NCBI GenBank assembly: GCA_014898415.1
Contig: RCTD01000006.1
Location: forward strand, 1,736,001 to 1,800,000
Length of the DNA stretch: 64,000 bases
Reading direction: 5' to 3'
Origin: Stromatinia cepivora
Lineage: Eukaryota; Ascomycota; Leotiomycetes; Helotiales; Sclerotiniaceae
The position numbers and the translations under genes are program-made. This document shows, piece by piece, positions 13,707 to 25,620 of this stretch (position 1 is the stretch's first letter; each line of letters opens with the position of its first letter). The notes beneath the pieces were generated by a model. It did not search any database. It was not told the origin of the DNA and was given only the letters and a program-made list of their open reading frames with translations.

Positions 13707-14765
13707 CTTGTAAAGAGTTCAAATTAATGATCCAATTGACTCAATAGGATTTACAAAAAGCAGGGAAAGAATTGGTGTTCAAAAGTAAACAAGTAAATAA
13801 AAATCTTGTGATATTTTGAAGAGATTTCAGAAAAAAAAAAGGATGGTGGTGGAGCGGTTGTCTATTTTTTTAAAAGCAGTTTTGAAGAAAAGATGCTTTG
13901 ATAACTTTTTTTTTTCTCATCTGGGCCATAACACTAAGATAGCTTATCCGTTCACGCTAGTGGGAAACTAAAATCCACCGGGCGAGGACTATCACGTATT
14001 GGGTTAATCATGAATTTATGAGAAACATTTGATTGGTTGATTCTTGTTTATTTTTCTCATAGCTCTCATAGGGGTTATTATTATTCACCTACTACAATTA
14101 TATCTACTACATCAACTTTGTACAAAGTACACATATATAGTAGTTACTAGCGCTATATTGTGGTCAGATTCTTAAAGAGAAAGCTACCACTGATTACATC
14201 AAGTACATCAAATCTATACGCCTACCTAGTAGTTGCTACTATTGTTGTTAGCAGCCGAGTAGCATACTGGGAATTCTGAGTTCTGTACGAGTATGGGTAA
14301 TTGCAACGTCATTTAGGGTGTTTGGACTTGCAAATCTCTTCCTGGGATAGTTTCTTGTTAAATCAGCAGTTTGGCGCATACAGTCGTTTGGCAGAAGAGA
14401 GGGAAAAAATGGCAGATATTGAAGGCGATAATGCCTTCACAGAGAATATCAAGCGACACATGAATATTGCAAGCAAGCTCCTTCATATATCTTTTCACTA
14501 CTCGGGTTCTCTCTTCAGTACTGTGCTCTTTCACTCCTACAACACTGCAATCTAAGACCGCGATTACATCCCATCAAACTCTTGAGTACAATGATATCGA
14601 AGATTCCATGAGACTAGAAATACCAGACTTTGAGCAGTAGTACACCTCTCAGGATGTTTATTTTATGACAACAAGGTGTTTGAATGATATTGCAACGCTA
14701 TAAAAACCATTCTAATCTGTTACACGTTCACCAGAGCAAGATGATCCTACTAATAACTACTCACA
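13707..14765. other. Intergenic, FKBP promoter and flank
   Basis: About 1 kb. It starts with the FKBP 5' region, with poly-A/T runs near 13830 and 13907. The remainder to 14765 has no supported gene. Confidence 0.5.
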
Positions 14766-15400
14766 TTAGTTTTTCTTGTCCTCAACAATACCAAGACCCA
14801 CTGCTTTCAAGATCTGCCATAACCACCGGAACATGGCGATTACTGCTTCAGCTGCTGGACCAGGAAACTTCTGCCTTATATACGCAGCGACTATTTCCAA
14901 TTCCTTGGTAATGCCACCTACCTGCGTGTTAATTCCGCACTTAATGCATGAATAACAAAACTGCTCCATATACTACCATCAATTACCCATCTCCGATCAT
15001 CAATCCATTTTGTGTCCGGAAAGTCATTCTTCAATCGTAGAACATGAGCCTTGGTCCAGTAGCAATTAATCCTTTCAATACTCCACTCTGCGCCATCAAA
15101 AAAGTGCCCGTACAAATGCTCAAAATATCAGTCTTTTCCCCGTTCACTCCTCTCCAGTCGGCATGTGATCTCAAAAATGATTGTGTATCTTCATCGGATA
15201 CTACTCTAGGATCTGGTCCTGTGACCATCAACATACCAGGCTGCACTTCTTTATCTTTTGTTGTCTTTGACACACGAAGTAAAGCGCTAGCAGCCAATTG
15301 GATCTCAGAGCCAGTGGAAGGAAGAGAAATATAAATATAGTGGATGGAATCTCAAGTACTATCAATGGGGCCGATAAACCACATACTGCAAGGTATATGA
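14766..15400 (-). pseudogene. DJ-1/PfpI-family gene remnant
   Basis: Fragments of a class I glutamine-amidotransferase-like (DJ-1/PfpI, ThiJ-type) protein. Reading minus strand: SLPSTGSEIQLAASAL near 15320-15270, then SICTGTFLMAQSGVLKG carrying the nucleophile-elbow cysteine (about 15110-15060). Next comes ATGPR, then a one-base frameshift at about 15040-15048 into KAHVLRLKNDFPDTKW and IDDRRWVIDG. After a likely short intron (about 14962-14930) it continues GGITKELEIVAAYIRQKFPG to a stop at 14766. Upstream of about 15350 the N-terminal part is missing or carries stops (GPID then STOP near 15350), and the gene runs directly into AT-rich RIP DNA at about 15420. The simplest reading is a once-functional gene truncated and mutated at the edge of the transposon block. 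Confidence 0.7.
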
Positions 15401-15409
15401 GTAAAAGCA

Positions 15410-16290
15410 ATGTATTTTTACTAATATAGTTTTTTCTCTATTTAAAAGCTAGAAATTTGTATACTTATACTAGAATTTATTATAGTATTTTTGTATGAGA
15501 ATCGTACGGTAAAGAATCGGCTAATATTCGAATAATAATAGATTTAAGATTAAAGAGTAAAACTTTTCATTACTTTTTTTAATACTATTGAAGAAATCAT
15601 ATTATATATAAGTGAAAACTCTTCAATCTAGAAGTCGATATCTGTTACGGTTGCTAGAAGGATATTATTAGTAAAGCTAGGAAACTCTATAAGGAAACGA
15701 CTTTATTATTAGAAGCAAATGTATAATCAATAATATATTATTGTTCGATTAGAAAACTCTATAAAAATTTTATATTTATTAAATTCTAATATATAATTAA
15801 TAGTTTATTATTGTTTCGATATTATTTTTTATTGAATTTAAAAGAAAGGAGTTCTCTTAAATAGAAAAAGAATAATGAAAAGTTTTACTGCTGTTTTAGA
15901 ACTAATTGATTCTTTGCCATTCGTGATCCTTACAATATCGGCCCGCTTTCGATTAATCTACGAAATACATTCGTATTCGTAACATTTTGAACTATATAAT
16001 TTTTAAAGTTTCTTATAAAATCAAAAATTATTATTCTTTTAAATAAATTCTATATTATATATATATAAATCTATTTCCAATACTTTTTATAAATATTATA
16101 AAAAAATTCTAAATATCTATTATTGATTTCCTTTATATTAATATATTAATATCATTTATATATCTAATTATATTATTTTTAGAGTATATAATAGAATACA
16201 TTTTTATAAATTCGTTATTATAAAATTAATTATCAATAATATTATATTTCTATAAAGAAAATCTTATATAATTTAAAGAAACTATAAAAT
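15410..16290. repeat. AT-rich relic DNA, left edge of the transposon block
   Basis: No intact gene. A stretch near 15551 (GAGTAAAACTTTTCATTAC) recurs inverted near 15876-15893. The 15770-15915 region resembles the reverse complement of about 3860-4000. A segment 15648-15985 starts TGTTACGG and ends CGTAACA like an LTR, but flanking bases show no target duplication. Read as RIP-altered transposon remnants. Confidence 0.45.
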
Positions 16291-16360
16291 TGTCACGGGT
16301 TCACTACTCGTTCCTAGTTAATCTGTATGAATGCTTCAGATATTTATTTTATATATAATC
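16291..16360 (+). repeat. LTR-terminus-like fragment (TGTCACGGGTTCAC)
   Basis: Begins TGTCACGGGTTCACTACTCG and resembles 36395-36455 (TGTTACGGGTTCACCACCCG) over about 60 bases in the same orientation. The two could be terminal repeats of one outer element or two scattered copies of a family; the far ends were not found. Confidence 0.4.
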
Positions 16361-16437
16361 GACACTTCTCTTAACATCTTCTTTTCTTTTTTATAAAATA
16401 TCATTATATTATTTAAAACCCTATTCTACATTATAAT

Positions 16438-16586
16438 TGTCAAGGTACGGGTAAAGACGTATGTTGTACCATAAGGGTGGAAGAGCTATGGAAGAGTGAG
16501 GCCCTACTTATAGGAAGCAGGGCACGCTAAGGGTCCGTGCCTGAGGCACGAAGGCAACTACAGAACATGTAGTTGGCGCCGTGACA
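16438..16586. mobile_element. Solo LTR, 149 bp, with 5-bp target duplication
   Basis: A GC-balanced 149-base segment inside AT-rich DNA. It starts TGTCAAGG and ends CCGTGACA, so its ends are the inverted pair TGTCA/TGACA. It is flanked by perfect 5-base repeats ATAAT (16433-16437 and 16587-16591). No internal region follows, so it is a solo LTR or a very small terminal-repeat element. It keeps many CpG sites, unlike its surroundings, so it is too short for RIP or arrived later. Confidence 0.75.
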
Positions 16587-16974
16587 ATAATAATATATTC
16601 CATTTTTCAAAAGATTCTATTGTTCAATATAAGAACGACTCAATCTTATCTTGAAAAAAAATTATTAGAAAAGAATCATTTCAATAATGAAATCTAGAAA
16701 TCAGATTAATATTATATCGATAAATAATATATTGACCTTCTATAAATCAATTTAGATATAATATTTGATATAATCCAAATCAGATTTATATCCAGATTTA
16801 AATTTATAAACAATAGAAGTAATCGATTTAAAAGATATATTTCGATTTTTAAAATATATTCTAAAAATCCAATTATTATATCAAACATTTTTGAATCAAT
16901 CGTTTTTATTAAATAAGAAATAATATTGAAAATTCGAAATTATATTCAAAAGATTTTCAATCAATAACAATAAT

Positions 16975-17111
16975 TGTTAGAAATGAGGCCATCATAGGAT
17001 TAGAATTGAGGTCACATGATCATAATGATGCACAGACCATATTTGGGGATAACTTCAATTCTATTTCTATTAAAATTATAGATCTTTAGTTCAATTTATA
17101 TAATCAATAAT
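16975..17111 (+). repeat. 5' LTR of outer copia element, part 1
   Basis: First 137 bases of the outer 5' LTR, aligned with 30801-30937. It breaks off exactly at the ATAAT target site of the inner element; the remaining 29 bases resume at 25626. Confidence 0.85.
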
Positions 17112-17297
17112 TGTTGGAACACATGACTGACGAAACACATGACACCATCATATGTTTCCCCTACATCGTAAATGGGATGGCAGTGTCTATATAGATTAAT
17201 AGAACCCTGTTATACAAAGGGATTAGATAGAATAATAAAATCATCTTTACCCTATATATATTTTATATATATATCCCCTTACGAAATCTGTCCAATA
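17112..17297 (+). repeat. 5' LTR of inner copia element
   Basis: 186 bases, TGTTGGAACA to CTGTCCAATA, paired with 25435-25620. The terminal CA is changed to TA, consistent with C-to-T RIP. Confidence 0.88.
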
Positions 17298-18225
17298 TTG
17301 ATCAATAATTGATAAAACTTAATCATAGAATGGCAAGATCAAATCCAATAAAAAGAAATATTTTTTGAAAAGATGAACAAGATTATACTAAATTAAATTT
17401 ATGTATAATCTATATAAAAGAACTAGAATACTATATTCCTCATACTATTTTCTTCGAAATATATACTAAGAAGGGATCTCTAACTATAATTGATTTCTTT
17501 AGAATAATTTGATTTTATATCGACTTTATCTATATCCATTATGCTTTTGTATATACTATACGATAAATCTATTCGATATAATATAATATCGAATTATAAT
17601 ATTCAATATAATTTTTCCAATCCCCGAATTACTTCCATACGAAATGGATACTGAATTTTGAAGAAAACAATTGAATCCAAACTCAGAATTCATTGAATCC
17701 CAAGTGAATGTCGATATAATTATATGATTCGTCAATTCATAATTCAGAAGGTACAAAGGGCAAAGGCTATGGGAAGAATTTCAAAAGTGGTACAAAGGCT
17801 GGACGGATACTATATTCAAAATCGTATATCGCGAAGCTCTCAAATTCGTATGAATTCAATTCATTCTGTATGGCTTTCAGGTCCGATAAATAAAAGGAAG
17901 CAATAATTATACAAAAGTATTTATTGAATTTATCTCGAAAGATAAATCAAATGAATATACAAAGGAAGTTCAAAAAAAAGTAGATCGATTGAAAGAAGAA
18001 TATACAGATATATACGAAATCATTGTATCAAAGAAATTGATCAAAATTCAAGTTTCATTTATACCAAAACTTTCTGAGCAAATACAATAAGATGAACAAC
18101 AGCAACGAAATTAAAGCCAATTCCTTTCTGATCCTATAATGCTAAATTGTATAATAAGGCAGAATATATCTTATATAGTATACGGACGAAACTTTCTCCC
18201 AGATCTTATAAAAGTGTACAATAAC

Positions 18226-19901
18226 TGTCACGAGATACACGTGATCGCGTCCGATCGGGCTAGTACGGTATTAAGCTTCGAGCCGATCATATATATAGCT
18301 TTGTAGTACATTCTTTTTAGCTCTGTAGCTTTTAATTCTAAAATTGATCTTTAAACGCTTGTTGGGTTCGTTATATTATTAAAAGCTCTTCCAGATAAGA
18401 AATGGAATAATATCTGTATATACTTATATATATTCCGTTTACTCCTATTTAGATATATTATTCATATTCTTTTGCTTGTATATAGATTTTCTTGATATTA
18501 TTCGAAAGTATTGTTTTTTTTCTTACCTTTAATTTCTAAGCTATAGATTACGATTCGATAAACCTTGCAATTGCAGAACTTTGTGACGAAGTAATTCGTC
18601 AGCAGGATAAAATCTCGTTCCTACACTTCCTGATTCTCGAACGCATTTCTACTGTTCATATTCCTTTTCATCCAAAACCCTCTCTTCCTGATTCTGAAAA
18701 GTTCAGTAATAGTTCTCAAAAGTTCGATACCTGGCTTCCTTCGATTCGAGCGAAACTATAAGTAAACAGTATTACGATCAGCAACTTTACAATTCAATTT
18801 TATTATATTTATTTCAATCTCGAATCTCATGTATAAGTTATGATACTACTTCAGTTTTCTTCTTTTGATCAAAACGTTCTTTTAGATTATATAACAATCC
18901 TGAATCAATTTATATATGTTTATAACAATTCAAATAAAGTTCAAAAAGCTAAAGATAAGTTATTCACTTTCAAACAAAAAACCGATTCTCTATATATCTA
19001 TATTGCAAAATTCGAAAGGATTCTTTACAAAGCCAAAAATCAGAATTGGTCCGATTCAAATAAAATCTTAATCTTTCGCAATAAATTCAATATTACTTTT
19101 AGAAATTGTTTTTCTTAATAGTTTTCTCTTTTTCATTCCTATCCCGATTTTATTCAGGTTATACAATAATTAACTATTTGCATAACGAATGGATTCCTTA
19201 TATCATTCTACTTTAGTGAATCTAAAACCCTATATATATTATAGAATCCATTCCATTCTCAGAATTATAATCCAATAAATATTAGCAACCTTAATATTAT
19301 TGATACCTTTAGCCTTTTTGATATCCAACCAGACAAACCCGATTATATTTTGATTCTACCCTATATACAAATGCCCGAGTTTTTCTCTTCTGAAAGAACT
19401 CTTTTGTACAAACAAAATAAATATATACAATATAGAAATAACTCCTATTAAATACAAGTCTATCCGCTAGATCCATATCAAGGAGTTTGAGATCGATAAA
19501 AGTCTGTTCTGGCTATTATATTGATTATTGAGCCCGAAAACAACGATGATAAAGATCTAGGAGAGATAATCAATAGCTGATATTTTGAAGATCGTTTGGA
19601 AAAGGCACATAGTACAATGGATATATATTCGTTGGTTGTGATGCAATCTATACATCAGGAATTTTTATCAAAAGAAGATTAGTGATCATTTTGTACTTAA
19701 ATTATTCGTTTAAAGTGAATTCGAGACGAATTTTTCAGAAGGGGGGGATAGTATTACAAAATATATATGATCGCGTTCGATCAGGCTAGTACAATACTAA
19801 ACTTCGAGCTGATCATATATATAGCTTCGTAGTATACTTTTTTTAGCTCTGTAGCTTTTAATTCTAAGGTTGATCTCTAAACGCTCGTTGGGTTCGTCAC
19901 A
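18226..19901 (+). mobile_element. Gag-only LTR retroelement, copy A
   Basis: 1676-bp element with 150-bp LTRs at 18226-18375 and 19752-19901 and a perfect 5-bp target duplication ATAAC (18221-18225, 19902-19906). LTR ends are TGTCACGAGA...GGTTCGTCACA. The first 22 positions of the two LTRs differ only by C-to-T/G-to-A changes. A purine tract (AAGGGGGGGA) precedes the 3' LTR. The interior of about 1.38 kb encodes only a gag-like protein. It opens DYDSINLAIAEL with its ATG changed to ATA, then has the gag core TILNQFIYVYNNSNKVQKAK and YIAKFERILYKAKNQNW (18840-19118), the retrotransposon-gag helix pattern. No protease, reverse transcriptase or integrase fits in the remaining space. It is inserted in the inner copia element, hence younger than it. 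Confidence 0.85.
19752..19901 (+). repeat. 3' LTR of gag-only copy A
   Basis: 150 bases, same length as 18226-18375. It ends in intact GTCACA immediately before the ATAAC duplication. Confidence 0.85.
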
Positions 19902-20221
19902 ATAACAATGAATTCAAATATAGCGGTGAGGAATACGATTTTCTGAATAAGAAATTGTAGATATTCTACAAACTTTATAATAAAATCGGAATTCATCCAA
20001 ATGAATACAAAACAATGTTTTCGATAATGCTTTAAGGCTTTATATTATTATTCTATTTCGATAAAATTAGTAATAGAAAATTGAAATTCGAAGAAATGAT
20101 TATATTTACAAAAATGTATTTTGAAATAAAAGAAAAACATCAGAAATATTTTACTGAATAATGTAATACGATATTTTTATAGATTATACGAAAGCATTTT
20201 AATAAATCATTTTCGGAATAA

Positions 20222-20425
20222 TTGGAAAAGCTTTTCGATATATTTTGTATACTACAATATGGATTGGTAGATTTATATCAATCAGAATTGATATTAAAAG
20301 ATCAGATTATAAATGCTTATCGCAATATTCCTGAATATAATTTCGTTTTATTATATTCCATTATAATATACAAAAACCTTTATATTGACCTTCGAAATGT
20401 TATTAATCAAATTAAAAGAATGTAA
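20222..20425 (+). pseudogene. Gag relic of the inner copia element
   Basis: A short surviving frame with LFDIFCILQYGLVDLYQSE and DQIINAYRNIPEYN, the helical pattern of a fungal copia gag. Stops lie on both sides. Weakly supported on its own; position between 5' LTR and integrase supports it. Confidence 0.5.
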
Positions 20426-21550
20426 TTAATGAATACTTATATTGCAGATTCGATGATTAATAATCTATCAGGCACGGAAATATACTGGATGGATTGTATA
20501 TATAGTAATCGAGGCTTATACAGAAATCGAGGATAATATAGAGCTCGATCAAAAGGCAGATTCATTCTCTTTTGTTTATATTCATTAGCAAAATCATCAA
20601 AAAGACTTCAATACTTTCAAACACTATTATATATATCAATTCAGAAATGCTTTGTATGCAAGTAATTAGGATACTGATCGATAAATTATACAAAAAAGGA
20701 ATGGAAGATGAAATTCAATTAATATATAATAAAACAAAAAATGGATAAAGAAATATTCGAGTAATATCTTTTGAAATATAAAGGTGTATCCGAATTGTAA
20801 TATGAAAAGGACGAAATATCAAAAGAAAACGATACTTTTGAATATTCCCAAACTGAATCTTCAAATAATCAAATGATTTAATTCGAGATATATTTCACTG
20901 AAATAGGTTCTATTAATGGAGTGTATATTGCAGAATTACTAGGGAGATAATTATTGATGTATATATATTTACAAAATGATTAATTCAATTAATCGTATGA
21001 AAAGTACAAAAAGAGCGATAATCTAAATGAAGTTTTTCAATTTCAAGATCGATATTTAACAAATGCATTTCAAGGTATCATTCCAGATATAAATGTATCA
21101 AGAGTATTAATAGCAGGGGAATTTCAGGTGTAGATATTAGAAAGAGAGAAAGGCATCTTATGTACGAAAGGTGCTGAGTATAATATCAAATTCGGAAAAG
21201 GAACTGTATGATCGCAAGGAGATATCATTGTTCAAACACCAATTGGAATTATCATGTTTTTTATTGTACTAATAAACACTCTATTTTTTATATGTATATA
21301 GAATATAGATCGCTTATATATTATATTCGATAATATATCAAATATACTAAGGTAAGATAATAAAATTATTTTTATTGTATAAAAATAAGGATATCCTTTT
21401 ATACTTTTCAATCAAATAGAAAAAACAATGATATACTATTATTTGATAGAAATTGAATTTCGATAAATATATTGAAGATTCGGGTATCCCTTTGTACGAA
21501 AACTCATCAATATACTCAATCGTATAGAGTATACAGATATTGACTTTTAG

Positions 21551-21745
21551 ATGATCGAGAAACTTAACAAAATATGCAAATATTATCAGTTTTATATGAA
21601 ATCCTTAGAACGTTTCAAATTCATAATAAAAGATAATATCGAATTCAATTATTTAATTATTCTGGATATATTCTATATTGAAGAAAAACCTATTCTTTAT
21701 ATCATCGATAAAACTATTATATACAATACTGCTATATTTGTATAA
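21551..21745 (+). pseudogene. Integrase relic of the inner copia element
   Basis: The frame reads LNKICKYYQFYMKSLERFKF, then NIEFNYLIILDIFYIEEKPILYIIDK. This corresponds to the zinc-binding/core boundary of copia integrases, 'C..CQ.....GRFKF....D..FNY...D..Y..G.P.L...D'. The zinc-ligand cysteines are partly replaced by tyrosine, as expected from TGT/TGC to TAT/TAC RIP changes. Confidence 0.65.
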
Positions 21746-23639
21746 GATATAAATATAAAGATAATTTGGAATACAATTCGGAAATACTGGATCAATATAT
21801 ACCTTAGCCTATCAGATTATATATCTCACAATACAAATACAAATTTTATATCGATTGAATTTCAACAAAAAGCGAAAGTTCTTCAAATCGATATTCGCAA
21901 AATCCCTATAGAAGCTCATAATGCAATTAATAAAGTCGAGAGATTTTATACACCCATATAACGATTATACAAAATATTCAAGGAAGAATTAAAAGATAAG
22001 AATCTCGAAAAAGAAGTTATTTTATAGATAATAGTCAAAATAATAAATGATATTGTAAAATCAAATGATTTTGTTCTAATTCTTCTTATATATAGAGTAT
22101 ATCCCTGAATAATCTTATATAACCTATCTTCTCAATTGATTGTAAAACGAGTATAGATATACCGATAGATAATAAAAAAGATTCGAGAAATTCAAACAAA
22201 GTATATAATATAAGATTCACTTAATACTAGAAATAGTTTAGATATATATGAAATATTAAAATTACTTCTGAATTTATTAATACAAATATAAAGAGAAAAA
22301 AAAGGATAGACGGAATCCTACAGATTGATTATAATTACGAATCAAAACTATATAATCGATCTTCTTTATAATCCTACAGAATTTCATATAACAATTGTTA
22401 AATTATTTTACAAGGATATATACAAAGAACTATTCTCAATAGAAAATTCATTCCCGATGACTTTCCCAAATATAGAAAATCCATCATTTCCGGAGAACCC
22501 ATTATCCCCAATAATCTTTTCTATTCTTTCAGATCAAGATCAAGAGATAAACAAATCTGAAAGAAGATATATATAATCTAGTATTAAGAAAAAAAGAATA
22601 ATCAATCCTATACTTTGTATATTGATATGAATCGAAATTTTCAGAATATTATCTTTACAAAAGGTATAAGAAATAAATGATAAATATAATCAATTAATTA
22701 CTATAATTCGAAATAATCAAAATCTATCAGAAGTATTTATCACAAAGAAGGAATAAGAAACACTAAATCTTGTAATTGATCTTTATACAAAAAGGATCAT
22801 TACAACTAAAGAACAATCATTTGAAGCTTCGCAAATACAAAAGATCGATAATTTAATTATAAAAGATATTTTCGAATTCGTTAAATACAATCCCCTTATA
22901 TATATCAAAAGATTATTCAATTCATATCTTATAAATGAAATCAAAGGATATACAATAAATTCCCTATACAAAAAATCACATTTAATCATTCAAATATATA
23001 ATAATTCTGGAAAAGAAACAATATTGATACAAGCATCTACAATCCAAAAATCAAGCCAAAGAATCATTATAGCTTTAACTCTAACATTAAAGCCAATAAA
23101 TATCAAGTTCATAATACAAAATATCATACAAACATATATATAATCAAAAACATCTTTGAATTATATTATACTAATAAATTTATCAAAAGAATTTCAAGGT
23201 AAATATACAAAGAATACAATCATAATAATCAAAAAGCTATTATATGATATCGCAAAAACAGAAATATATTGATGAACAATCTATTGGAAATATTATCAAA
23301 AGAGATTGAATATAATTATATCGTTATATAATCCCTACTTACTAATCTCGGATTCAAAGAATATACAATTCGGAATTATAGAAATATAAACAAATGATAT
23401 CTTTATTCTTATAAATAAACAATTTTTAAAATTAGAAAACAAAGAATTGATTGATACAAATATCAAAACCAAATCAGAAGAATATTTTACAAATGATATC
23501 CTATTAATATTCAATGAATATATGATACAATATACAGAAAACGATTTCATACTTATACAAAAAGACTAAAAAAAGAAAATCGGAAAAATTAACAATTCAA
23601 AGCAATATCGGGAACAAAGAGTTAAAGAGGTATATATTG

Positions 23640-24360
23640 TTACAATTTGTCAGTCAGAAGTATTGTACGATTTATCAATTACTGTATAATATCAAGATCC
23701 ATTAGACGAAAACATCAAATTGCTTAATAAAAGATTAGATTAGCAAATAAAAAACCTTAATCGAGATCTTCGCTTTATTCCCCTTGAAAAAGATTATATA
23801 AAGCTATTCGTTTTTATTAATAAATCTTTTATTAATAATAAGGATTTGAGTAATCAAATAAAATTCGTCATTTTGTTTACAAATGAAAATATATCAAACA
23901 AAAATATTTTCGAAATAAAAAACAATATCATCTATTATAATAGTATAAAAAGCAAAAGAGTTATATATAGTATATTAGCATTCAAGATATATAGAATAAT
24001 AGTAGGAATAGATATCGGTTTTGTAATACGATCTATCTTACAAATTGTTACCTCACAATTCGACATCCCTGATATCCCAATCGTCATATATATTGATTTA
24101 TATTCGCTATATGAATGCTTTGTTAAATTAGGTATAATGAAAAAGAAAAGATTGATAATCGATATCATAGTATTTTGGTAATTATATGAATGAAAAGAAT
24201 TGATAGAAATGAGATAGATCAATGGATTCGACAATATTGCTGATACAATAATAAAAGCTAATCCTAATAATAATTTAAAAAAGTTTATTGATATAAATAC
24301 TTTCGAAGTATATATAAAGGGATGGGTAAAACAAGAAATTTATACAAAAATCGATTAAAC
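23640..24360 (+). pseudogene. RT/RNase H end of the inner copia pol
   Basis: From about 23640: TICQSEVLYDLS, DPLDENIKLLNKRLD and RFIPLEKDYIKLFVFIN, then IIYYNSIKSKRVIYSILAFK, IVIYIDLYSLYECFVK and KKKRLIIDI to about 24180. With two in-frame stops it continues to NIADTIIKAN near 24260. The order matches the C-terminal RNase H region of fungal copia polyproteins, including the aspartates of VFIN(D) and YID. Confidence 0.7.
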
Positions 24361-24507
24361 TTTTGTATGAACCAAAATTGATATAGGGATATGATATTAA
24401 TTATTTTTATATTTCATATTTTATTTTCAAAAATTACAAAAAGAAAACTTTTCATTCTAATTTCATTTTCTAAATCAAAAGACAAAAACATTTAGATATT
24501 ATACGAA

Positions 24508-25338
24508 TCAATTAACAACGAAAGGCTTTTTTGTAGAATTAGAATTAAGTAAAAAAGGCTTTTTTGTTGAAGGAGGAGGAGTGGGATTTTGATCAGGAAA
24601 AGTATAAGGAGGAGGAGGTGGATTAGATCGGCTGGCAGGATTAGTACGCGAACGATTTGAATGTATACAACGAATCTCATAATTGCATTACTTATAATTT
24701 CTACAATTGTTCCCGAAATGCCCCTTTACACGACGGTATTCAGAAAAAAGAGTCAACCCTCGACGACAATACTTTTTACAAAATCCCTTAATCAAAATAT
24801 CTTGATTTTGTATCAAAAGATTATTGATATATAAAGTATACATCGATCGTATTTGAGTAGATATAATGCGATTTCGTACGAATAGAATAGAATGTCTTAG
24901 TATAGTCAAAACAGCGAGCTAAAGAGTGTTGTAATAATAGGGAGTAAGCTTTCTGTTATCGATCGGGAGAATAGGATTTTGATTCAATTAAACCAAAGCA
25001 TTCACAATATTGTACAATTGAAGAGCTTTATTGTATAAAGAATCAGTATATTATGAACAATATAAACTTTACAGTAAATGCAGGGTAAGATCTCAATACA
25101 ATTAATTGCCCTGTAGCCGATATAAAACATACATTTTCGGGAGTTCGGCAAATGCGATCTTCAGTAGTTCTATAATTGTCAATACAATCCCGAAATCAGA
25201 AATATCGGCCGAGCCGATCGAGAAATATATACGGGATGGAAAGCTTCTGTTTCGATGAAATTGAAGGATGCAAATATTGAGTGTTTGATTGATTTGGGGA
25301 GAGAATTCATTACGCTTGTTTGAATAGAAAATAAACAT
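24508..25338 (-). pseudogene. Antisense Cys-rich/Pro-rich reading frame inside the copia element
   Basis: One minus-strand frame of about 277 codons lies between the pol end and the 3' LTR and stays coherent despite about eight stops. Every stop can be a RIP product of CAA, CAG or TGG. It reads FSPQINQTLNICILQFHRNR, then a helical middle, then a Cys-rich module (CKKYCRRGLTLFSEYRRVKG, then HFGNNCRNYK, STOP, CNYEIRC) and a tail with runs of four to five prolines and KKPFLLNSNSTKKPF. The Cys-rich module resembles, from memory, the fungal DUF3716-type pattern C..C..G...F..C.......G..C.NC.......RCS. The frame is less AT-rich than its surroundings. No function is assignable. It may be an accessory gene of the element, a captured host gene, or an older insertion. 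Confidence 0.5.
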
Positions 25339-25434
25339 AAGGATCGAATTAAGCGATTAAATAGCTATCTGTATTCCAATAATCAATTTGATTCGTATGT
25401 ATAGTATTTTGTACGAAAAAGAAAGTTAAGTTTG

Positions 25435-25620
25435 TATTGGAATATATAATTAATGAAACACATAACACTATTATATATTTCCCCTACATTGTAAATGGGA
25501 TAACAGTATTTATATAAATTAATAGAACCCCGTTATACAAAAGGGTTAGATAGAATAATAGAACCATCTTTACCCTATACACGCTTTGTGTATACACCCC
25601 CTTACGAAGTCTGTCCAACA
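25435..25620 (+). repeat. 3' LTR of inner copia element
   Basis: 186 bases matching 17112-17297; intact CTGTCCAACA end followed directly by the ATAAT duplication and the resumed outer LTR. Confidence 0.88.

Larger units (their letters stand above)
17112..25620 (+). mobile_element. Inner copia retrotransposon with 186-bp LTRs
   Basis: LTRs 17112-17297 and 25435-25620 are both exactly 186 bp and differ mainly by transitions. Ends are TGTTGGAACACATG (RIP form TATTGG at the 3' copy) and CTGTCCAACA. A perfect 5-bp target duplication ATAAT flanks it (17107-17111 and 25621-25625). Net of the gag-only insertion it is about 6.8 kb. Relics in order: gag-like (near 20222-20425), an integrase segment with FNYLIILDIFYIEEKPILYI (21551-21745), and the RNase H end with YNSIKSKRV then MKKKRLIIDI (23846-24340). 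This matches a widespread fungal copia lineage. An antisense frame lies between pol and the 3' LTR. It is dead: stops occur throughout. Confidence 0.88.

Noticed and set aside
15648..15985. Possible 338-bp solo LTR with TGTTACGG/CGTAACA ends
   Set aside because: Flanking 5-mers do not match and no second copy with the same boundaries was found, so it is not listed as an element.
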